From an uncultured Rivibacter sp. (GTDB taxonomy: Bacteria; Pseudomonadota; Gammaproteobacteria; Burkholderiales; Burkholderiaceae), in NCBI GenBank assembly GCA_946481025.1, contig CAMLNA010000020.1, positions 1-43,464 on the forward strand: a stretch of DNA of 43,464 bases, in the 5' to 3' direction. The notes beneath the pieces are model-generated. The model saw only the letters and a program-made list of their open reading frames with translations, had not been told where the DNA came from and did not search any database. Positions within the stretch are counted from its first letter, which is position 1. Each line of letters begins with the position of its first letter. This document shows positions 1 to 9,569 of this stretch, piece after piece. The translations under genes were made by a program, and so were the position numbers.

Positions 1-2
1 GA

Positions 3-1655
3 CTGGCCTTGTTGATGTCCACCGTGGCCGTGGTGGCGGCGTGTGGGGGTGGCGGAGGAGGCGGCAGCCCGTCGCCCACGCCCGTGCCGACGCCGGCCCC
101 CACGCCAGGGCCGACCCCAGCGCCGACACCCGCACCGACCTCCATCACGATCAGCGGGACGGCCCGCTACGAGTCGGTGCCGGTGCGCGCCAACGGCATC
201 GGCCTCAACTACAGCGCCATCACCGCAAAGCCGATCCGCGGCGCCACGGTGGAGCTTCTCAACGGCACCGGCAACACCCTCGCCACCACGGTGACCGACG
301 CGCAGGGCGCCTACTCGTTCAGCACCACCAGCAACCAGGCCCTGCGCGTGCGCGTGCGCGCCGAACTGAAGGACACCACGCCGGCCAACGGCATGTGGGA
401 CATGACGGTGCGCAGCAACACCAACGGTGATGCGCTGTACACGCTCGACTCCGCGCAGTTCACGCCCACCGCCAGCGAAACGCGCGACCTGCTGGCCGGC
501 TCCGGCTGGGGCGGCAGCAGCTACAGCGGCGTGCGCGCGGCGGCGCCCTTCGCGATCCTCGACGTGGCCTACCAGGGTCTGCAGAAGGTGCTGAGCGCCT
601 CGCCCAGCATCAACCTGCCGGCCCTGCGGCTGTTCTGGAGCGCCAGCAACCGACCAGCCACGAACCCGAACGGCTCGCTCAACCTGGCCACCGGCCTGAT
701 CGGCACGTCGCACTACCGGCTGAGCGGCGACCATGCGCTCTACCTGCTCGGCGCCGAAGACAGCGACACCGACGAATACGACACGCACGTGGTCGAGCAC
801 GAGTTCGGCCACTACCTGCAAAGCGCGGTGTCCGAGGACGACAGCGTCGGCGGCCCGCACGGCAGCAACGACCTGCTCGACATGCGCGTCGCCTTCTCCG
901 AAGGCTGGGGCAACGGCTGGTCGGGCATTGCGCTGAACGACCCGCGCTACTTCGACACCTTGTCGACCGACCAGGCCAACGGCTTCTCGTTCAACGTCAG
1001 CACCGCACCTACCAGCAACCGCGGCTGGTACTCCGAGTCCACCGCGCAATACCTGGTGTGGTCGGTCAACGCCGACCCAAACATCGGCTTCACGCCGATC
1101 TTCAATGCGCTTCAGGCGCTGAAGACCGAGCCCACGCTCACCAGCCTGTACAGCTTCGGCGCCGCGGTCAAGGCCGCCGCACCGGGCGGCACGGCAGCCG
1201 TCAACAACCTGTGGCAGCAGCAGCAGATCTTCGGCACCGACGCATTGGGCACCGACGAGACCAACACAGGCGGCCTGGGCACGGGGGTGGCTTCGGTGTT
1301 GCCGGTCTACAAGGAGCACACGGCCGCCATCGGCGCATGGCAGAACTACTGCGTGCAAGCCGGGTCCGTGACGGAAGAAGGCGATCTTGGCAACAAGCTG
1401 GGCAACTATGTCTACATCCGCTTCACGGCCAGCGGACCCCGCACACTGACCGTCACATCGACCAACGGCGGCGTTGAGACCGACCCGGACTTCCTGCTCG
1501 TGCAGTCCAACGGCACACGACAGAGCAGCAGCTCGGCCACGGTCAACAGCGAAGTGCTGACCACCACGCTGTCAGCCGGCCCGCACGTCATCGCGTTGAA
1601 CGACTACACGCTGCCGCTCAGCACGACGCGCTGCTTCAACTTCAAGGTGGACTGA
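3..1655 (+). CDS. Putative secreted gluzincin-type metalloprotease lipoprotein (5' partial)
   Basis: The frame is open to the left edge. The first visible residues (LALLMSTVAVVAAC) are a hydrophobic core ending in a lipobox-like Cys followed by a Gly run, so the charged start of a lipoprotein signal peptide probably lies outside the window. A Pro-Thr-rich linker (PTPVPTPAPT) follows. Next comes a carboxypeptidase-regulatory-like beta domain (about residues 45-110). The protease core has HEFGH (HExxH zinc motif), with SEGWGNG downstream supplying a possible third ligand Glu, which is the gluzincin arrangement. The last ~110 residues resemble a bacterial pre-peptidase C-terminal beta domain. 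It probably acts outside the cytoplasm, anchored to a membrane; the substrate is unknown. The stop overlaps the next start (TGATG), so the two are likely translationally coupled. The zinc-protease call rests on motifs only. Confidence 0.7.
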   Translation: MALLMSTVAVVAACGGGGGGGSPSPTPVPTPAPTPGPTPAPTPAPTSITISGTARYESVPVRANGIGLNYSAITAKPIRGATVELLNGTGNTLATTVTDAQGAYSFSTTSNQALRVRVRAELKDTTPANGMWDMTVRSNTNGDALYTLDSAQFTPTASETRDLLAGSGWGGSSYSGVRAAAPFAILDVAYQGLQKVLSASPSINLPALRLFWSASNRPATNPNGSLNLATGLIGTSHYRLSGDHALYLLGAEDSDTDEYDTHVVEHEFGHYLQSAVSEDDSVGGPHGSNDLLDMRVAFSEGWGNGWSGIALNDPRYFDTLSTDQANGFSFNVSTAPTSNRGWYSESTAQYLVWSVNADPNIGFTPIFNALQALKTEPTLTSLYSFGAAVKAAAPGGTAAVNNLWQQQQIFGTDALGTDETNTGGLGTGVASVLPVYKEHTAAIGAWQNYCVQAGSVTEEGDLGNKLGNYVYIRFTASGPRTLTVTSTNGGVETDPDFLLVQSNGTRQSSSSATVNSEVLTTTLSAGPHVIALNDYTLPLSTTRCFNFKVD

Positions 1656-2224
1656 TGACTCACTCGAACCACAAGCTTCACCGCCGCCTGGCCCTGGCCA
1701 CTCTGTGTGCCGCGGCCTGGTCCTTCGGCTCGGCAGCCTTCGCATGCCCGGACGGCGCACACAAGACCGCCGGCGCCGCCGCCTCCAGGACGGCAAGCAC
1801 CGCCACCAAGAAAACCACCTGGGTCAAGCTCAACCAGAAGCACAACGGCTCGGGCGTACAGGTGCGCTACAACGTGCCGGCGGCGCTGCAGGCCGGACAG
1901 CCTTCGACGGTGCGATTGCGGTTCAGCACCGTGTCCGACGCCGCGGGGGCGGTCGCCGAGATCAAGGCGCCCGCCGGCGTGACGCTCAGCGGCGCGGCAG
2001 GCCCTTTGACGCTGCCGCAGGGCCGCGCCACGACCGTCGACATGCAGGCCACCGCCGCAGCCGACGGCCAGTATTTCGTCGACGTACTCACCACGCAGGC
2101 GGGCCGCACCAGCGTGCAGTCGATCCCACTGCAGGTGGGCGACGCCAAGCCGCAACTCAAGACCACCGGCAAGCCTGAAACGACGCCCAGCGGCGAAAAG
2201 GTGATCTCGCTGCCGTCGCAGTAA
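1655..2224 (+). CDS. Exported protein of unknown function, coupled to the metalloprotease gene
   Basis: This is a 189-residue protein. Residues 1-31 form a signal peptide (basic n-region with HRR, then LALATLCAAAWSFGSAAFA), and a Cys just after the predicted cleavage could also be lipidated. The mature part has a Lys/Thr-rich start and then a stretch rich in beta-strand-like residues ending in KVISLPSQ. I recognise no family with certainty; it looks like a small Ig-like or immunity-type beta sandwich. Its ATG overlaps the stop of the upstream metalloprotease gene by one base, so the two probably form one operon and may work together outside the cytoplasm, for example as protease and inhibitor or chaperone. 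That functional link is inferred from position only. Confidence 0.6.
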   Translation: MTHSNHKLHRRLALATLCAAAWSFGSAAFACPDGAHKTAGAAASRTASTATKKTTWVKLNQKHNGSGVQVRYNVPAALQAGQPSTVRLRFSTVSDAAGAVAEIKAPAGVTLSGAAGPLTLPQGRATTVDMQATAAADGQYFVDVLTTQAGRTSVQSIPLQVGDAKPQLKTTGKPETTPSGEKVISLPSQ

Positions 2225-2233
2225 ACCGCAGGC

Positions 2234-3139
2234 TCAGGTACCGGGTGCCAGCGCCCGGTACCTTGACGCCGACCCCAGCCCGGCGCGGCGCAAGGCCGCG
2301 TTCAGGTGAGACAGGTGGGCGTAGCCGCAGCGCTGCGCCACTTCCGCCAAACCCAGCCGCCCCGCCCCCAGCAGCTCGCGCGCCCTCAGCAGCCGCCGCG
2401 CCATCACCCAGGCATGCGGGCTCATGCCGAAGCTGGCCTTGAACATGCGCGCGAAGTGGTATTCCGACAGGTGCGCCACCTCGGCCAGGTCCGCCAGCGA
2501 CAGCGCGGCCGCATCGCCTTGCGCGAGCGCAGCCTCGATGCTTTCGAGCACGCGCCGCCGCACCGCCGGCGACAACCCGCCCCTCACCGCCGCAAGCCGG
2601 CGCGGCTGCAGGTGGCCGGTCAACAACTGCGCCTGCACTTCGAGCGACAGGTGCTGCAGGCGCAGGCCGGCATCGGTGCCGCTCCAGTCGGTGGCCGCCA
2701 GGCTGCCGCACAGCCGGGCCAGGCGCTCGTCATGGAAATAGATGCGGTCGGCCAGTTGTGCCGAACGCGGCTCGAGGTCGAACCAGCGCTCGGCGGCCTG
2801 CGCGACCTGCAGCTTCGGCAGGTACAGGTGCAGCAGCTCGAGTGAGCCGCGCACTTCCCAGCGCGACTCGTGTTCGGCCGGCATGCAGCACAACGCCCCC
2901 GGCTCGCCGCGAGCCGAAGGCGCCTGCAGGCAGCGCACCGCATGACCGCCGCGCAGGTAGAACGACAGCGTGTGGTGGCCGGGGTGTGAATACGCCGCCT
3001 CGGTGTCGGCATTGCGCCAATGCACCAGCCAGGCACCGTCGGGCCCCACCGGCGCGACGCGCAACGGCGTGGCGCGCGAGCGCAGCAGCTCGGCAAACAC
3101 CGGGAAGCGTTCGGCCAGTGACGACGGGGGCGTGACCAT
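2234..3139 (-). CDS. AraC-family transcriptional regulator
   Basis: This is a 301-residue protein. The N-terminal ~170 residues form the cupin-like sensing half seen in AraC proteins (it includes HPGHHTLSFYLRGG). The C-terminal ~100 residues hold two helix-turn-helix motifs; LADLAEVAHLSEYHFARMF is the first, followed by FGMSPHAWVMARRL and a second recognition unit, as in XylS/AraC domains. I chose the ATG at 3139 (MVTPPSSL) because residues further upstream in frame do not look like this family. The gene is divergent from an EamA-type exporter with about 100 bp between them, so it probably controls that transporter. The effector is unknown. Confidence 0.85.
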   Translation of the reverse strand: MVTPPSSLAERFPVFAELLRSRATPLRVAPVGPDGAWLVHWRNADTEAAYSHPGHHTLSFYLRGGHAVRCLQAPSARGEPGALCCMPAEHESRWEVRGSLELLHLYLPKLQVAQAAERWFDLEPRSAQLADRIYFHDERLARLCGSLAATDWSGTDAGLRLQHLSLEVQAQLLTGHLQPRRLAAVRGGLSPAVRRRVLESIEAALAQGDAAALSLADLAEVAHLSEYHFARMFKASFGMSPHAWVMARRLLRARELLGAGRLGLAEVAQRCGYAHLSHLNAALRRAGLGSASRYRALAPGT

Positions 3140-3242
3140 GGTCGAAAGCTTAGCGAGCCTTCCTCCCTCCGCCCGGCCCAGGCGCACAAATGCGCAACTT
3201 CCTGCCAGTCACCGCGGCGACCGGACCACAGACTCCCGACCC

Positions 3243-4142
3243 ATGACGACGAACGCCCTGCTCTATTTCCTCACGGTGCTCATCTGGGGCACCACCTGGA
3301 TCGCGCTGAAGCTCCAGCTCGGCGTGGTGCCGATCGCCTGGTCGATCGCCTACCGCTTCTGGCTGGCCGCCGCGGTGCTGGTGCTGTGGCTGCTGTGGCG
3401 GCGCCAGTGGCGACTGCCACCGCGCCCGGTGTGGCCGCTGCTCGCCCTGCAAGGGGCCACGCTGTTCTGCCTCAACTTCATGTGCTTCCTGCACGCGAGC
3501 CGCTGGGTCGCCAGCGGCCTGGTGGCGGTGTGCTTTTCCACCGCGCCGCTGCTCAACGCACTGAACGGCCGGGTGTTCCTGCGCAAGCCGCTGTCGTCGC
3601 AAGTGCTGGCCGGCAGCGCGCTGGGCGTGACCGGCCTGCTGCTGCTCTTCGGCAGCGAGGTGGCCAAGGACCTGGCGCGCCCCGAAACCCTGTGGGGGCT
3701 CGGGCTGGCGCTGGCGGGCACCTACTGCTTCTCGCTCGGCAACCTCCTCTCGAGTGCGATGCAACGCCAGGGGCAGACACCGGTGCAGACCAACGCCTGG
3801 GCCATGCTGGTGGGCGCCACGCTGGTGGCCGGCTATGCCGTCGCCAGCGGACAGGCCATGGTGTTCGACACCTCGGCCACCTATGTGGCCGCCTGGCTGT
3901 ACCTGGCCGTTCCCGGCTCGGTGATCGGCTTCACCGCCTACCTCACGCTGGTGGGCCGCCTGGGCGCCGACCGCGCTGCCTACTGCACGGTGCTGTTCCC
4001 GGTGGTGGCGCTCAACATCTCGGCCTGGCTGGAGGGATACGCGTGGACGCCGGCGGCGCTGCTCGGCCTCGTGCTGGTGGCAGCCGGGAACGTGGCCGTG
4101 TTCTGGCGCGGGCCGTGGCTGCGGCTCGCACGGGCCGGCTGA
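3243..4142 (+). CDS. EamA/DMT-family inner-membrane exporter
   Basis: This is a 299-residue protein of about ten transmembrane helices, the normal size for the drug/metabolite transporter superfamily with two EamA repeats. The start MTTNALLYFLTVLIWGTTWIA has the WGTTW signature typical of helix 1 in this family. The second repeat begins near LWGLGLALAGTYCFSLGNLLS. Members export amino acids, purines or other small metabolites by proton exchange; the substrate here cannot be read from sequence. The divergent AraC regulator is the obvious candidate controller. The stop is 17 bp from the convergent yggS gene. Confidence 0.85.
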   Translation: MTTNALLYFLTVLIWGTTWIALKLQLGVVPIAWSIAYRFWLAAAVLVLWLLWRRQWRLPPRPVWPLLALQGATLFCLNFMCFLHASRWVASGLVAVCFSTAPLLNALNGRVFLRKPLSSQVLAGSALGVTGLLLLFGSEVAKDLARPETLWGLGLALAGTYCFSLGNLLSSAMQRQGQTPVQTNAWAMLVGATLVAGYAVASGQAMVFDTSATYVAAWLYLAVPGSVIGFTAYLTLVGRLGADRAAYCTVLFPVVALNISAWLEGYAWTPAALLGLVLVAAGNVAVFWRGPWLRLARAG

Positions 4143-4159
4143 GCCGCCCACGGCACCAC

Positions 4160-4849
4160 TCAGCCGCGCGTCCCGAAGATGGCCGTGCCGATGCGCACCA
4201 GCGTCGCGCCCTCGGCAACGGCGGCCTCGAGGTCGGCGCTCATGCCCATCGACAGCGTGTCCAGCGGCAGGCCGTCGCGCACCAGCACCTGCTGCAGCTC
4301 GTGCAGCAGGCGATGCGGCGCACGCTGCGCCTCGAAGTCGCCTTCGGGTTCGGGGATGGCCATCAAGCCGCGCAAGCGCAGCCGCGGCAGCGCGGCCACG
4401 GTGCGCGCCAGCCCGGGCACGTCGGCCGGCGCGACGCCGCTCTTGCTCGCTTCGCCGCTGACGTTGACCTGCAGGCACACGTCGAGGGGCGGCAGGTGGG
4501 CCGGGCGCTGGTCCGACAGGCGCTGCGCCACCTTCAGGCGGTCGAGGCTGTGCACCCAGTCGAAGTGCTCGGCCACCACGCGCGTCTTGTTGCTCTGCAG
4601 GGGGCCGATCAGGTGCCACTCGATCTGCGGCCGCAAGTCGGCCAGGGCGACCATCTTGTCGAGCGCCTCCTGCACGTAGTTCTCGCCGAAGGCACGCTGG
4701 CCGGCGGCGAAGGCGTCTCGCACCGCGGACGCCTCCTGCGTCTTGCTCACCGCCAGCAGCGTGACGCTTTGCACGGGCCGTTGCGCGGCCGCACAGGCAG
4801 CCGCGATGCGGCGCTGCACTTGTTGTATGTTGTTTGCGATCGTCGCCAT
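4160..4849 (-). CDS. yggS: YggS-type pyridoxal-phosphate homeostasis protein
   Basis: This is a 229-residue protein, full length for the YggS/PROSC family, a single alanine-racemase-fold PLP-binding domain without known catalytic turnover. Diagnostic stretches are LLAVSKTQ (the Lys that carries PLP), AFGENYVQEA, EWHLIGPLQSNK, VNVSGEASKSG and LSMGMSADLEAAVAEGATLVRIGTAIFG. It acts in the cytosol, buffering free PLP and influencing amino-acid and keto-acid balance. It is divergent from pilT with 85 bp between, a gene order common in proteobacteria. Confidence 0.95.
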   Translation of the reverse strand: MATIANNIQQVQRRIAAACAAAQRPVQSVTLLAVSKTQEASAVRDAFAAGQRAFGENYVQEALDKMVALADLRPQIEWHLIGPLQSNKTRVVAEHFDWVHSLDRLKVAQRLSDQRPAHLPPLDVCLQVNVSGEASKSGVAPADVPGLARTVAALPRLRLRGLMAIPEPEGDFEAQRAPHRLLHELQQVLVRDGLPLDTLSMGMSADLEAAVAEGATLVRIGTAIFGTRG

Positions 4850-4934
4850 AATGGCCCGAGCTTAAGTGACGCGGCCGCCACCGCTGCAGCCCGCGCCCAG
4901 AACCCGAGGCCCCCACCGCCTCTCGCGAGACAAC

Positions 4935-5978
<1,044 letters not shown>

Positions 5979-5989
5979 AGCACACCGTC

Positions 5990-6637
5990 GTGAAGAAGCT
6001 CATCGAACGCCTGAAGGGCGCGCCCAGTTCCGGCGCGTCGCCGGCCGTGAGCCCCGAGGATTCGGGCTACTTCTCGACGATGTTCATGGAGCACCAGGGC
6101 GACGAGACGCAGATGCTCGTCACCTGGCTGTCCCGTGCGCAGGAGATCAAGGCCGAGCCTTTCGACCGCAAGCGCGGCGCCGAGATGTTCGCCAAGCTGT
6201 GGGGCGCCGACCGCTACGTGGCGGCCCTGAGCGCCGACGAGCTGCAGCGCATGAGCCAGTACCTCGAGTTCGTGACCGTGGCCGCCAACCACGAGGTGAT
6301 CGGCCAGGACGAGCAGGGAGACTACATGCTCATCGTGCTCGACGGCACGCTGGCCGTGGACCGCGTGCAGCCCTGGGGCGACCGCGCACGGCTCGCCGAG
6401 GCTCGCTCCGGCGACATGCTGGGCGAGATGTCGTTGCTCGACGCAGGCGCGCGGTTTTCGGCATGCACGACGCTTACGCCTTGTATCCTCGCTGTGGTCG
6501 ACGCACAACGGCTTGATGAGATGATCATGTTCGAGCCGCGCCTGGGACTGGCACTGCTCGCTTCGCTGTCGCGGCGGCTTTCGCTGCGGCTGCGTCAGGT
6601 GAGCGCGCGGCTTTCAGCCTTGCTTTCACGCGCTTGA
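5990..6637 (+). CDS. Cyclic-nucleotide-binding-domain protein between pilT and pilU
   Basis: This is a 215-residue protein starting at GTG. The central part (about residues 75-190) is a cNMP-binding beta roll of the Crp/cAMP type (LQRMSQYLEFVTVAANHEVIGQDEQ, then GDYMLIVLDGTLAV and GDMLGEMSLLDAGARFSACTT, the phosphate-binding cassette position). No helix-turn-helix follows: the protein ends with an amphipathic helix, RLSLRLRQVSARLSALLSRA. It is therefore likely a sensor or adaptor and not a transcription factor. Position 11 bp after pilT and 66 bp before pilU suggests that a cyclic nucleotide tunes pilus retraction. Its ligand (cAMP, cGMP or none) is not decided by the sequence. Confidence 0.8.
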   Translation: MKKLIERLKGAPSSGASPAVSPEDSGYFSTMFMEHQGDETQMLVTWLSRAQEIKAEPFDRKRGAEMFAKLWGADRYVAALSADELQRMSQYLEFVTVAANHEVIGQDEQGDYMLIVLDGTLAVDRVQPWGDRARLAEARSGDMLGEMSLLDAGARFSACTTLTPCILAVVDAQRLDEMIMFEPRLGLALLASLSRRLSLRLRQVSARLSALLSRA

Positions 6638-6703
6638 CGCTTGACTGTTTGACGGAGTAACGAACGCACCAGGGTGCCGGGTGCCTCGGGGGAATGGCTC
6701 ACT

Positions 6704-7840
6704 ATGGAACGCGACCAGGCATCAAAGTTCATCAATGACCTGCTGCGGCTGATGATGGCCCGCGGCGGCTCGGATCTTTTCCTCACGGCCGACTTTCCGC
6801 CGGCCATCAAGGTCGACGGCAAGGTCACCAAGGTCTCGCCGCAGCCGCTGACCGGCCAGCACACCATCGCGCTGGCCCGTTCGATCATGAACGACAAGCA
6901 GGCGGCCGAGTTCGAGCGCACCAAGGAGTGCAACTTCGCGATCGCCCCGCAAGGCACCGGCCGCTTCCGCGTCAACGCGTTCATCCAGCAGGGCCACGTG
7001 GGCATGGTGCTGCGGACCATTCCGCAGCAGCTGCCCACCATCGACTCGCTGGGCCTGCCCGGCGTGCTGAAGGACGTGGCCATGACCAAGCGCGGGCTGG
7101 TCATCTTCGTCGGCGCCACCGGCTCGGGCAAGTCCACCTCGCTGGCGGCGATGGTCGACTACCGCAACGAAAACTCCTACGGCCACATCATCACGATCGA
7201 GGACCCGGTGGAGTTCGTGCATCCGCACAAGAACTGCATCGTCACGCAACGCGAGGTGGGGCTGGACACCGACGGTTGGTTCAACGCGCTGAAGAACACG
7301 CTGCGCCAGGCGCCCGACGTCATCCTGATGGGTGAGGTCCGCGACCGCGAGACGATGGAGCACGCAGTGGCGTTTGCCGAGACCGGCCACCTGTGCCTGG
7401 CCACGCTGCACGCCAACAGCGCCAACCAGGCGCTCGACCGCATCATCAACTTCTTCCCCGAAGAGCGGCGCGCCCAGCTGCTGATGGACCTGTCGCTCAA
7501 CCTGAAGTCGCTCATCTCGCAGCGCCTCCTGCCGCGCCAGGAAGGCAAGGGCCGCGTCGCGGCGGTGGAGATCCTGCTCAACACGCCGCTCATCTCCGAG
7601 CTGATCTTCAAGGGCGAGGTGTCCGAGATCAAGGAGCTGATGAAGCGCAGCCGCGAACTCGGCATGCAGACCTTCGACCAGAGCCTGTTCGACCTCTACG
7701 AGGGCCAGTTCGTCACCTACGAAGATGCCCTGCGCAACGCCGACTCGGTGAACGACCTGCGCCTGCAGATCAAGCTCAACAGCCAGCGCGCACGCAACTC
7801 CGACCTCGCCGCCGGCACCGAGCACTTGACGATTGTTTGA
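6704..7840 (+). CDS. pilU: Type IV pilus accessory retraction ATPase PilU
   Basis: This is a 378-residue PilT paralogue with Walker A GATGSGKST, Walker B DVILMGEVRDRETM and His box GHLCLATLHANSANQALDRIINFFPEERR. The insertion and the C-terminal tail (DSVNDLRLQIKLNSQ) distinguish PilU from PilT, and the AIRNLIRE motif is absent. PilU assists PilT during forceful pilus retraction. I chose ATG 6704 (MERDQASKFINDLLRLM) because it matches the family start; an in-frame upstream GTG would add ten unrelated residues. It is the last gene of the pilT operon, and a hairpin-rich repeat follows its stop. Confidence 0.96.
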   Translation: MERDQASKFINDLLRLMMARGGSDLFLTADFPPAIKVDGKVTKVSPQPLTGQHTIALARSIMNDKQAAEFERTKECNFAIAPQGTGRFRVNAFIQQGHVGMVLRTIPQQLPTIDSLGLPGVLKDVAMTKRGLVIFVGATGSGKSTSLAAMVDYRNENSYGHIITIEDPVEFVHPHKNCIVTQREVGLDTDGWFNALKNTLRQAPDVILMGEVRDRETMEHAVAFAETGHLCLATLHANSANQALDRIINFFPEERRAQLLMDLSLNLKSLISQRLLPRQEGKGRVAAVEILLNTPLISELIFKGEVSEIKELMKRSRELGMQTFDQSLFDLYEGQFVTYEDALRNADSVNDLRLQIKLNSQRARNSDLAAGTEHLTIV

Positions 7841-7843
7841 ACA

Positions 7844-7918
7844 CCCCCGTAGCGCCTGCGGCGCACCCCCTCGAGGGGGCGGCGCTGGCAGACCGGCAAA
7901 GCCGGATCTGCGGCGCCC
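7844..7918. repeat. Three-hairpin GC-rich intergenic repeat element after pilU
   Basis: Three inverted repeats sit back to back. The first is GCGCC/GGCGC at 7852-7864 with a 3-base loop. The second is the perfect 14-bp palindrome CCCCCTCGAGGGGG at 7866-7879. The third is a long imperfect stem at 7881-7917 (GGCGC outer arms, GCAGA/TCTGC, CCGGC/GCCGG, AAA loop, one bulged A). From memory, CCCCTCGAGGGG-containing palindromic repeats are scattered between genes in Comamonadaceae and relatives, often after stop codons. The position here, directly after the last gene of an operon, fits a transcript-end or mRNA-protecting role. No second copy was seen in this window. Confidence 0.6.
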
Positions 7919-7984
7919 ACCTTGATCCGGCCCCATGTGCGCAGCACTGGGGCCGTCTCACTTCCGACGACCCAAGGACGCTTG

Positions 7985-8878
7985 ATGAACACCAAGAGCT
8001 ATGAGCCCATCGCATCGCAGACCGTCGCTTTCCTGGGCCTGGGGGTGATGGGCTACCCGATGGCCGGCCACCTGGCACGTGCCGGTCATGAGGTCACGGT
8101 CTACAACCGCACGGCTGCCAAGGCCGAGGCGTGGGCCCGAGAGTTCGGCGGCAAGAGCGCCGCCAGCCCGCGAGAAGCCGCACACGGCGCCGACATCGTG
8201 TTCTGCTGCGTGGGCAACGACGACGACCTGCGTTCGGTGGTGATGGGCGGCAACGGCGCGTTCGCCGGCATGAAGCCCGGCGCGGTCTTCGTGGACCACA
8301 CCACCGCTTCGGCGGAGGTGGCCCGCGAACTGGCAGCCGAGGCCAAGGGACGGGGACTGCAGTTCATCGACGCGCCAGTGTCCGGCGGCAACCTCGGCGC
8401 CATCAACGGCGTGCTCACGGTGATGTGCGGAGGCGATGCGGCGCCGTTTGCCCAGGTGCAGCCCGTGGCCATGGCCTTCGCCAAGGCTGTCACGCTGCTG
8501 GGCGACAGCGGCGCCGGGCAGCTGACCAAGATGGTCAACCAGATCTGCATCGCGGGCCTGGTGCAAGGGCTGGCCGAAGCCATTGCCTTCGGTCAGAAGG
8601 CCGGGCTGGACATGAAGGCGGTGCTGGGCGTCATCGGCAAGGGCGCCGCGCAGAGCTGGCAGATGGACAACCGCGGGCCGACGATGGTGGACGACAAGTT
8701 CGACTTCGGCTTCGCCGTCGACTGGATGCGCAAGGACCTCGGCCTGTGCCTCGAGGAAGCGCGCCGCAACGGCTCGCGGCTGCCGGTCACGGCGCTGGTC
8801 GACCAGTTCTATGCCGACCTGCAGGCCGAAGGCGGCGGACGCCAGGACACCTCCAGCCTCGTCCGCCGGCTGAAATAG
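7985..8878 (+). CDS. NAD(P)-dependent beta-hydroxyacid dehydrogenase (GarR/3-hydroxyisobutyrate dehydrogenase family)
   Basis: This is a 297-residue protein of normal family length. The N-terminal Rossmann fold has GLGVMGYPMAGHLARAGHEVTVYNRT, with GxGxxG at about residues 20-25; the Asn-Arg after the second strand fits NADP preference. DAPVSGG is the substrate-binding signature, and GAGQLTKMVNQ carries the conserved catalytic Lys. Family members oxidise 3-hydroxyisobutyrate, tartronate or similar hydroxyacids in the cytosol; the exact substrate cannot be fixed. I chose ATG 7985 over an in-frame upstream ATG because the latter falls near the hairpin repeat. The nearest neighbours do not reveal a pathway. 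Confidence 0.88.
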   Translation: MNTKSYEPIASQTVAFLGLGVMGYPMAGHLARAGHEVTVYNRTAAKAEAWAREFGGKSAASPREAAHGADIVFCCVGNDDDLRSVVMGGNGAFAGMKPGAVFVDHTTASAEVARELAAEAKGRGLQFIDAPVSGGNLGAINGVLTVMCGGDAAPFAQVQPVAMAFAKAVTLLGDSGAGQLTKMVNQICIAGLVQGLAEAIAFGQKAGLDMKAVLGVIGKGAAQSWQMDNRGPTMVDDKFDFGFAVDWMRKDLGLCLEEARRNGSRLPVTALVDQFYADLQAEGGGRQDTSSLVRRLK

Positions 8879-8888
8879 CCCCCCGGCC

Positions 8889-9569
8889 TTACTGAGCCGC
8901 GGAGGCCGCGGGAGCCACGGGCTTGGGCGCCACGTGCTCCTTGCGGCCGAGTGCGGCGAGTTCTTCCTCGCTGAGGATCTCGAACACCTTCACCACCTTG
9001 CTGACGCCGGCAATGCTGCGCGCCAGCTCGGCGCCGCGGTTGGCCTCGCGTTCGGTGACGCGGCCCATCAGGAACACCGTGCCGCGCTCGGCCACCACCT
9101 TGTAGGCGTTGGCCATGATGTCCTTGGCATCCACGAAGGTGGCCTTGACCTTGCTTTCGATCAGCAGGTCGTTCGAACGCGAGCCGATGCTGCTGTTGGG
9201 GCCGACCACCAGCTCGTTGAAGGTGCCGCGCACGTTCTCGATGCGGGACAGGCTCTGCTCCACCGCCACGCGATCGGGCTCGGAGGGCACCTCGCCGGTG
9301 ATGAGCAGCATGCGGTTGTAGCTCGTCACGTTGACGTGCCCTTTTTCACCCAGCACGTCTTTCACGCGGTTGGACGCCTTCAGCTCGATGGCCTGGTCTT
9401 CGATCTGGGTGCCGGACGTCCGCCGGTCGGTGGCCAACAGTGCGCCGCCCACGGCGGCCCCGCCGATCAGCAGCGGCGCGCAGCCGCTCAACACACCGCC
9501 CAGCGTGCCGGCCGCCAGCAGCGTGAGCACCAGTGAACGCAGTTTCGCTTTCGAGTTCGTCATGGTCAT
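8889..9569 (-). CDS. dolP: Dual BON-domain outer-membrane lipoprotein, DolP (YraP) family
   Basis: This is a 226-residue protein. It has a lipoprotein signal peptide with lipobox LSGC (VLTLLAAGTLGGVLSGC), then two BON domains, the first around QIEDQAIELKASNRVKDVLG...VEQSLSRIENVRG and the second from LLIESKVKATFVDAKDIMANAYKVVAERGTVFLMGRV. It ends in an Ala/Pro-rich tail about 35 residues longer than in E. coli DolP. In E. coli this protein supports outer-membrane integrity and BAM function. The ATG overlaps the stop of the diaA-like gene by 4 bases (ATGA). The cluster rsmI / yraN-diaA-dolP matches E. coli order apart from lpoA being absent. Confidence 0.9.
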   Translation of the reverse strand: MTMTNSKAKLRSLVLTLLAAGTLGGVLSGCAPLLIGGAAVGGALLATDRRTSGTQIEDQAIELKASNRVKDVLGEKGHVNVTSYNRMLLITGEVPSEPDRVAVEQSLSRIENVRGTFNELVVGPNSSIGSRSNDLLIESKVKATFVDAKDIMANAYKVVAERGTVFLMGRVTEREANRGAELARSIAGVSKVVKVFEILSEEELAALGRKEHVAPKPVAPAASAAQ

